Shown: positions 61,501 through 64,000 of the stretch, piece after piece | Layout of the letters: each line of letters opens with the position of its first letter | How positions within the stretch are numbered: position 1 is the first letter of the stretch | NCBI GenBank assembly: GCA_012932295.1 | Contig: JAAONU010000001.1 | Coordinates: 32,333,449-32,397,448, forward strand | Direction of reading: 5' to 3' | Source: Cyclina sinensis | Taxonomy: Eukaryota > Mollusca > Bivalvia > Venerida > Veneridae | DNA length: 64,000 bases | Program-made: the position numbers and the translations under genes | Notes under the pieces: generated by a model | The model's input: the letters and a program-made list of their open reading frames with translations, nothing else | The model's database searches: none | Told to the model about the DNA's origin: nothing

Positions 61501-63727
61501 GTGCTGTATTACTTGGTATGACATTTACCTGTATATCACTGTGATCCTTTGCTCTGGTGCTGTGTTACTTGGTATGACATTTACCTGAATATCACTGCGA
61601 TCCTTTGCTCTGGTGTTATGTAACTGTATTTTACAGGCCAAGCCTTTCACACTTGCTACACTTGCAGGCAGTTCAACAAGACTGCTGAGAGCAACTTCCT
61701 CAGTATTACCATAGTCTATATACTGTATCTTGAACTATAGAGAAAAAAGAAACATCGGTTTTCAAAAAATTGTGCCTATTAAGTTACAAGAATATCAGTT
61801 ACATCATGGATGCCAATGAAGAAAACTGAAACAAATCGGGGGTAATTTGAGGAACAAAATTATGTTTATATAGCCGAGGGATATTCAAACCACCAAAATA
61901 AACAGTAATAAACCATGTGCTTTGATTGCTTCAATGTGACCTTGACCTTTGAGCTGCAAATGTGGTTTATGCGAGTGACATATTGTCTTACTGAGACTGA
62001 AATTTGTGCAAAGTAATTCTGAGATACCTCCAACCAAGGTCAAGCTAAAGACAGGACAAGCAGAATTGTAGCAAAAGTGTGACATTGACCTTTAAGCTAC
62101 TGGCCTGGTTTATGTCTGCCACACACTGTCTCCAAGAAGCAAATATTTGTGCCAAGTAATTATGTAATTCCTCCAACTAAAGTCAAGTTGCAGTGCAGAC
62201 AAGAAGACCTTTAGTCAATTTTGACCTTTGATCTCTAAGTGTGTCTTTGACCTTTAAGCTACCAACCTGGTTCAAGCAGGGCAAACCACCGTCTCATTGA
62301 GGGAAACATTTGTGCCAAGCAATTTTATAATCCCTCCAAGCAAAGCTAAGTTTCAGCCCTGACAAGCAGAGATGTAGGCAAAGTATGACCTTGACCTCTG
62401 AGCTGCTGACCTGGTTCATGCGAATGACATACTATCTCATTAAGGCGAACATATATTTGTGCCAAGTAATTTTGAAACCCTCTACCTAAGGCCAAGCTAC
62501 AGCCAAATAAAGCAGAATTGTATCCAATTTTGACCTTTGACCTCTAAGTGTGATCTTGTCCTTTGAGCCATGGACCTGTTTCATGTGCACGACACAATGT
62601 CTTATTGAGGCGAACATATGATTTCTCACTCCAGAAATCATCAAAAGATATGTTCCAACCATGAAATGCGATGACTCTGCCAAAAATGTGAAATATAAAA
62701 TTAAGTTTTCATTTGATTTGGGCTTGTAATCCAGACTTTTAACCCCATAATTCAGTTTCAGTCACCTAAGAGATCACCAAGACAAAAATTCTGAACATGT
62801 TTTATGCAGACTGGGCTTTAAAATTGAGCTCTGTAGTATTCTCAAGGTATCCATATCTGAGCTGATGACACAGTTTTTGACCACATGTGATTGAGTTTCA
62901 ACTCATCTAAGGGATCATCTGGGTAAATATTCCTAACGGTCTCTTACCGTGTTTATGAGGTTTTCCTTAATGAACACCTTTTTTTTAAACCCACTTGACC
63001 CAATGATGTAATCATCTGAGAGATCATCAAGAAATCATTTTGCTTTCATGAAGGATGAAAAAAATGGCGTGACCTTTAGTGTTCACATGTTGATAACAGC
63101 CGACAGGTAAAAGCAGATTTCATTAGGGCATCCTTAGATTCAGAAAGTAAATAGTTAACATATCCAATTTAAAAGCAAATTACCTTATCTGTGCCAAGGT
63201 TCTGTTTCACCTGACATCTATACCACATGTTGTCCTCACTGAATAAACATGCATACACCTGTAACAAGAGAAGTGTTTCAGAAGGTGAGGGGGATTCTTT
63301 TTGAGACAACAAAATACAAAAGAGAAATCTGTTATAATTATTTTATGCTAACAGTACATTTATACACAAGTTGTATTCTACTGCTGCTTAAAAACAGTCA
63401 ACTATAACTGGCATAAATAAACATTTCCTTTCCTAAAGCTAGTGTGTCTCAATACATTTCTGTGATTTATGGCTATGTATATACATGTAGTATATCACTA
63501 CCTTTAATGACAACTGTAATTCTGCAGCAGTTAACACAGGTCTTTGCTGGTATTAGTAGTGTACTTACCTTCCCAGGTTCAGGTTGTCCAGACACTGACT
63601 GTGCCGCAGGGCACAACTGTGCAAGCTGCTCTGTAATGCTGAAGATTTTCTTTGTATTTTCATCACTGACTATTTGTATCCATAATGTGGTAGGTGTCTC
63701 TACATGTGTTATCAGCACTGTGTCAGG
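40428..63727 (-). CDS. STK31: Tudor-domain pseudokinase STK31 (TDRD8), 22 exons, 5' end missing
   Basis: Exons in transcript order: 63569-63727, 63184-63258, 61585-61734, 60442-60815, 58945-59074, 57233-57339, 56578-56746, 55662-55784, 53852-53956, 53353-53442, 52773-52883, 51288-51536, 50457-50552, 50078-50158, 48883-48996, 46679-46786, 45569-45805, 44923-45054, 44097-44159, 42578-42807, 41656-42068, 40428-40537. All are GT/AG with agreeing phases; 1,141 codons plus stop (human STK31 about 1,019 aa). Order: Tudor domain, Pro-rich linker, coiled coil, helical middle, pseudokinase. Blocks such as LFSEDNMWYRCQV, IDYGNTEEV, FPELILQYPDMG and HGEINPQSVLV align with human STK31. In mammals it is a germ-cell protein linked to piRNA-pathway partners. 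The first exon or exons lie past the right edge. Confidence 0.88.
41656..42807 (-). CDS. STK31: STK31 exons 20-21: C-lobe helix and ~190-residue Ser/Thr-rich insert
   Basis: Exon 20 begins with a helix (MQQLFDAVLSGK ... VYRLVQES), then a Pro/Val linker. Exon 21 encodes a Ser/Thr/Asp/Gln-rich stretch (WTTESSLSGTSGSRG ... SELTSAEQQSID). The exon 20 donor GTATGT at 42,577 gives phase 2 and the exon 21 acceptor restores frame; the alternative GT four bases on leads to an early stop. If exon 21 is not spliced at its GTTAGT donor (41,655), the protein ends immediately with Cys-stop at 41,651. I saw no counterpart of this insert in the human protein. Confidence 0.7.
43235..43735 (-). mobile_element. 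Element with tandem cores and a transposon end (STK31 intron)
   Basis: Contains GTGACCTTGACCTTTGAGC, related in inverse orientation to the cores at 21.9-22.4 kb, and ends with AATATGCCCCCTACGGCCAT, the typical end of this family. Earlier weaker core copies begin near 42,950 and 43,250. Confidence 0.5.
43735..43990 (+). mobile_element. Fragment of the CATAATTTGAACAA family
   Basis: Contains AGTCAAGAGGTTTTAGAGAAG, ACTTGGTAGAGGTCCACAAG and ACACACCAAATATCAAAACTC, matching the interior unit of 38,040-39,312. Confidence 0.5.
44097..50158 (-). CDS. STK31: STK31 exons 14-19: pseudokinase domain
   Basis: Exon 14 has FPELILQYPDMGIDSYL, matching the segment before the human kinase domain. The usual catalytic residues are missing: the beta-3 lysine position reads VLLQ (Gln711), the HRD motif is HGE (799-801) with Ser806 where the loop Asn should be, and the DFG position reads YPDF (819-822). 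Later blocks FQSPEL and SADVYNLVLLMFW correspond to APE and the alpha-F helix. The fold is kinase-like, but phosphotransfer is unlikely. Human STK31 is degenerate at HRD and DFG too, but keeps a Lys at the beta-3 position. Confidence 0.85.
44555..44830. repeat. 34-bp minisatellite in STK31 intron
   Basis: About eight units containing AGAAATACTGAATAAGTGA and a GCTGTGGTTCT part. Located about 90 nt after the donor of the exon at 44,923-45,054 in transcript direction. Confidence 0.85.
47130..47215 (-). mobile_element. tRNA-like SINE fragment
   Basis: On the minus strand the stretch reads like a tRNA-type promoter: TTTGGTTCAGTGTGTAAAG, later GAGTTCAAATCCTGC (B-box-like). It directly abuts the element at 47,215. 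It is not a functional tRNA. Confidence 0.45.
47215..48128 (+). mobile_element. CATAATTTGAACAA family element, second long copy
   Basis: Repeats AAGTGACCCCTGAGGCGGGG, GGCATAATTTGAACAA and TTGGTAGAAGTCCACTAGAC in four to five diverged units. Ends with TTGTACTCAGGTGAGCTAAA, the best-preserved right end of the family. No coding capacity. Confidence 0.65.
48530..48640. mobile_element. Transposon end with ACGG-like microsatellite remnant
   Basis: CGTACGGACTGACGGACAAG followed by TCCCACTTTGTGGGGGCATA. This matches the right-end layout of the tandem-core elements (ACGG run, then a CCC...GGGGCAT hairpin). Confidence 0.5.
49605..50122 (-). repeat. STK31: 45-bp minisatellite copying STK31 exon 14 end and its donor
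   Basis: Eleven units, ten of them beyond the real exon. Each unit repeats the last 30 nt of exon 14 (coding QYPDMGIDSYL in its first reading) plus the donor GTATGTATTTTACAG or a variant. Exact donor copies sit at 50,078 (real), 50,033 and 49,988, stepping by 45. Because 45 is a multiple of three, the frame stays open for about eight units, giving a 15-residue repeat (ILQYPDMGIDSYLVC). Confidence 0.92.
50457..59074 (-). CDS. STK31: STK31 exons 5-13: coiled coil and helical middle
   Basis: Exon 5 encodes a strong coiled coil (KLQSQLTRKNQEIEKLRNDK). Exons 6-13 continue as charged helical sequence with no other domain, in the same order as the human protein (for example GFSSWKGKKDAEFQDVR against the human FYDWK region, and LTDLQENRKQIRSLKSKLR). 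Exon 13 is very acidic (SGDEGDLDSIREEEEKIR). This region probably gives oligomerisation or partner binding. Confidence 0.85.
51594..51785. repeat. Short minisatellite upstream of an STK31 acceptor
   Basis: About five units of 31-38 bp with CAAAACACAGACTGGAT and ACCATGATCT words. It sits some 57 nt before the exon at 51,288-51,536 in transcript direction, so on the 3' side of its intron. Confidence 0.75.
52044..52758. repeat. 21-bp minisatellite just after an STK31 donor
   Basis: More than 30 units of about 21 bp, with typical text AATACTGAGGTCATACAATG. In transcript direction it starts about 14 nt after the donor of the exon at 52,773-52,883. The donor and exon are not copied. The open frames on both strands inside it are repeat artefacts. 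Confidence 0.92.
54050..55255. mobile_element. Tandem-core element pair in STK31 intron
   Basis: Core units of about 150 bp start near 54,096, 54,247 and 54,398, and again near 54,925 and 55,076, each with GGTCAAGGTCAAACAAA and GGAAGGTCTTGTCC. The right end has ATGGATGGACGGACAG and the hairpin GCCTCCCTTCGGAGGC. The stretch 54,530-54,890 between the two groups is a different sequence, probably an insertion. Confidence 0.65.
55258..55597. repeat. 29-30-bp minisatellite in STK31 intron
   Basis: About eleven units around AGTCTTAAGTCTATGAAGAT and AACATCAGTAA. Starts about 64 nt after the donor of the exon at 55,662-55,784 in transcript direction and abuts the end of the tandem-core element. Confidence 0.9.
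56043..56256 (+). mobile_element. tRNA-derived SINE in STK31 intron
   Basis: Starts AAGGAGCAGTGGTCCAGGGG, with TTAGAGTGCCAGACTCCCAA and B-box-like GGTTCAGATCCCACC, and ends AATCGATGTAAAATAAATAAG. Same family as 30,815-31,022. The head is closer to a tRNA than in that copy. Confidence 0.8.
57557..58520. mobile_element. Element with six ~145-bp tandem cores in STK31 intron
   Basis: Cores carry GTGCTTGACCATTGTATGAA, with CTTGACC at about 57,720, 57,862, 58,008, 58,155, 58,301 and 58,447 (steps 142-147). The left end has AGAGCTATCACTAATTGTGA and the right end CAGCCTGACCGACCGCCC. Open frames inside are repeat artefacts. Confidence 0.7.
58847..58985 (-). repeat. STK31: 37-bp repeat copying STK31 exon 5 end and its donor
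   Basis: The real exon ends at 58,945 with GATCCAAGGTCAAG followed by GTATGTG. The end of the exon with this donor is copied twice more, giving donors at 58,908 and 58,871, each exactly 37 nt further. A partial fourth copy follows. Since 37 is not a multiple of three, use of a later donor would shift frame. Confidence 0.9.
59525..59615 (+). mobile_element. tRNA-like SINE head
   Basis: Contains GCTCAGTGGTTGAGGTTGC (A-box-like) and GGGTTCGATTCCTGTTC (B-box), followed by a T-run. It is probably a SINE fragment, not a tRNA gene, because the stems are not paired. Confidence 0.5.
60442..63727 (-). CDS. STK31: STK31 exons 1-4 visible: Tudor domain and Pro-rich linker
   Basis: Residues 1-128 (counting from the first visible codon) are the Tudor core: VETPTTLWIQIV, then LFSEDNMWYRCQV and FKIQYIDYGNTEEV. 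The IDYGN motif is the hallmark of extended Tudor domains that bind methyl-arginine in PIWI-type partners. Residues 129-180 (GILYLKSL ... GDLFVDNFSLSDSMIQAGY) match the staphylococcal-nuclease-like second half of an extended Tudor. After that comes a low-complexity linker rich in Pro, Gly and Gln (GLGQPPPLIGPPQAQQ), longer in prolines than in the human protein. Confidence 0.88.
61205..61622 (-). repeat. STK31: 56-bp repeat copying STK31 exon 3 end and its donor
   Basis: The real exon ends at 61,585 (GGATCGCAGTGATATTCAG, then GTAAATGTC). The last about 36 nt of exon plus 20 nt of intron are repeated six more times, with donors at 61,529, 61,473, 61,417, 61,361, 61,305 and 61,249, and a partial further copy. 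All retain GTAAATGTCA-like donors. Because 56 is not a multiple of three, most alternative donors would break the frame. Confidence 0.92.
61900..62645. repeat. ~150-bp tandem cores in STK31 intron
   Basis: Five diverged units, each with TTGACCTTTGAGCT or TTGACCTTTAAGCTAC, GTGACATA and TTTGTGCCAAGTAAT, at about 61,930, 62,083, 62,220, 62,390 and 62,530. Related in type to the other tandem-core elements. Confidence 0.6.
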
Positions 63728-64000
63728 CTGAAATATATCCTCTACACTTTAATACCACTTTTACAGTACCATTTTGTGTAGACCCTTCCTAAAAAATACT
63801 TAGAATCTCTAGGGATCTCTTAACAACAAAATAAACAACAAAGGTGTCCTTCGCCATGTGGATGTAGGTAAGATTTTGAAGACTTTCCTTTCCATGTCTA
63901 ATGCACCTACCAATCAGGGAGGGGGCAGTGTGCTGATCCAATGTAATTCTACTTTTTCCTTTTTTGGTGTCTAAATCCCCACCCTACAGCAATGGCAATT
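63728..64000. other. STK31: Start of STK31 upstream intron
   Basis: The acceptor of the first visible exon is at 63,728-63,730. I found no convincing further exon up to the right edge. A short ATG-started frame on the minus strand near 63,857 ends without a good donor. Confidence 0.5.

Noticed and set aside
63800..63860. Possible first STK31 exon starting at an ATG on the minus strand
   Set aside because: The short frame ends in a stop and lacks a convincing donor; the true 5' exon is probably beyond the window.

Overview
The window is animal nuclear DNA. It is AT-rich, its genes are split by introns with GT/AG borders, and it carries tRNA-derived SINEs, MITE-like elements, minisatellites and dispersed elements with tandem cores. 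The repeat repertoire (elements with 140-150 bp tandem cores next to remnants of an ACGG microsatellite, a family with the recurring phrase CATAATTTGAACAA, and a SINE whose body contains GGGTTTAACGCC) resembles what I know from bivalve molluscs. I infer a bivalve, probably a clam-like heterodont. The species cannot be fixed from this sequence alone.

Layout. Positions 1-14,200 hold no gene that I can support. They contain three tandem units of about 340 bp with exon-like islands, blocks rich in GATGG (one large block duplicated in tandem), and a segmental duplication of about 5 kb (about 4.8-9.1 kb against about 9.9-13.9 kb). Positions 14,226-23,312 (+) are a complete seven-exon PDCD2L gene (430 aa), a ribosome-biogenesis factor. 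A MITE of about 1.45 kb with a nested SINE sits in its third intron. Positions 25,523-34,101 (+) are a complete twelve-exon SCPEP1 gene (439 aa, secretory/lysosomal serine carboxypeptidase) with an intact Ser-Asp-His triad. Positions 34,102-40,427 are intergenic, with MITE-like repeats. Positions 40,428-63,727 (-) hold 22 exons (1,141 codons plus stop) of an STK31/TDRD8 orthologue: Tudor domain, coiled coil, long helical middle and a C-terminal pseudokinase. Its first exon or exons lie beyond the right edge.

The three genes share no pathway and are simply neighbours. PDCD2L and SCPEP1 run in the same direction, and SCPEP1 converges on STK31.

The most unusual observation is that four separate minisatellites, in two genes, are anchored exactly on a 5' splice site. 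Three of them, all in STK31, repeatedly copy the end of the coding exon together with its GT donor. The fourth, in SCPEP1, copies the donor as the start of each repeat. Two more arrays begin 14 and about 64 nt downstream of donors. Other points of interest are three MiT/TFE-type E-boxes just upstream of SCPEP1, a heptad tryptophan/acidic repeat in PDCD2L, a large insert in the STK31 pseudokinase, and a near-perfect 35-bp hairpin at 13.2 kb.
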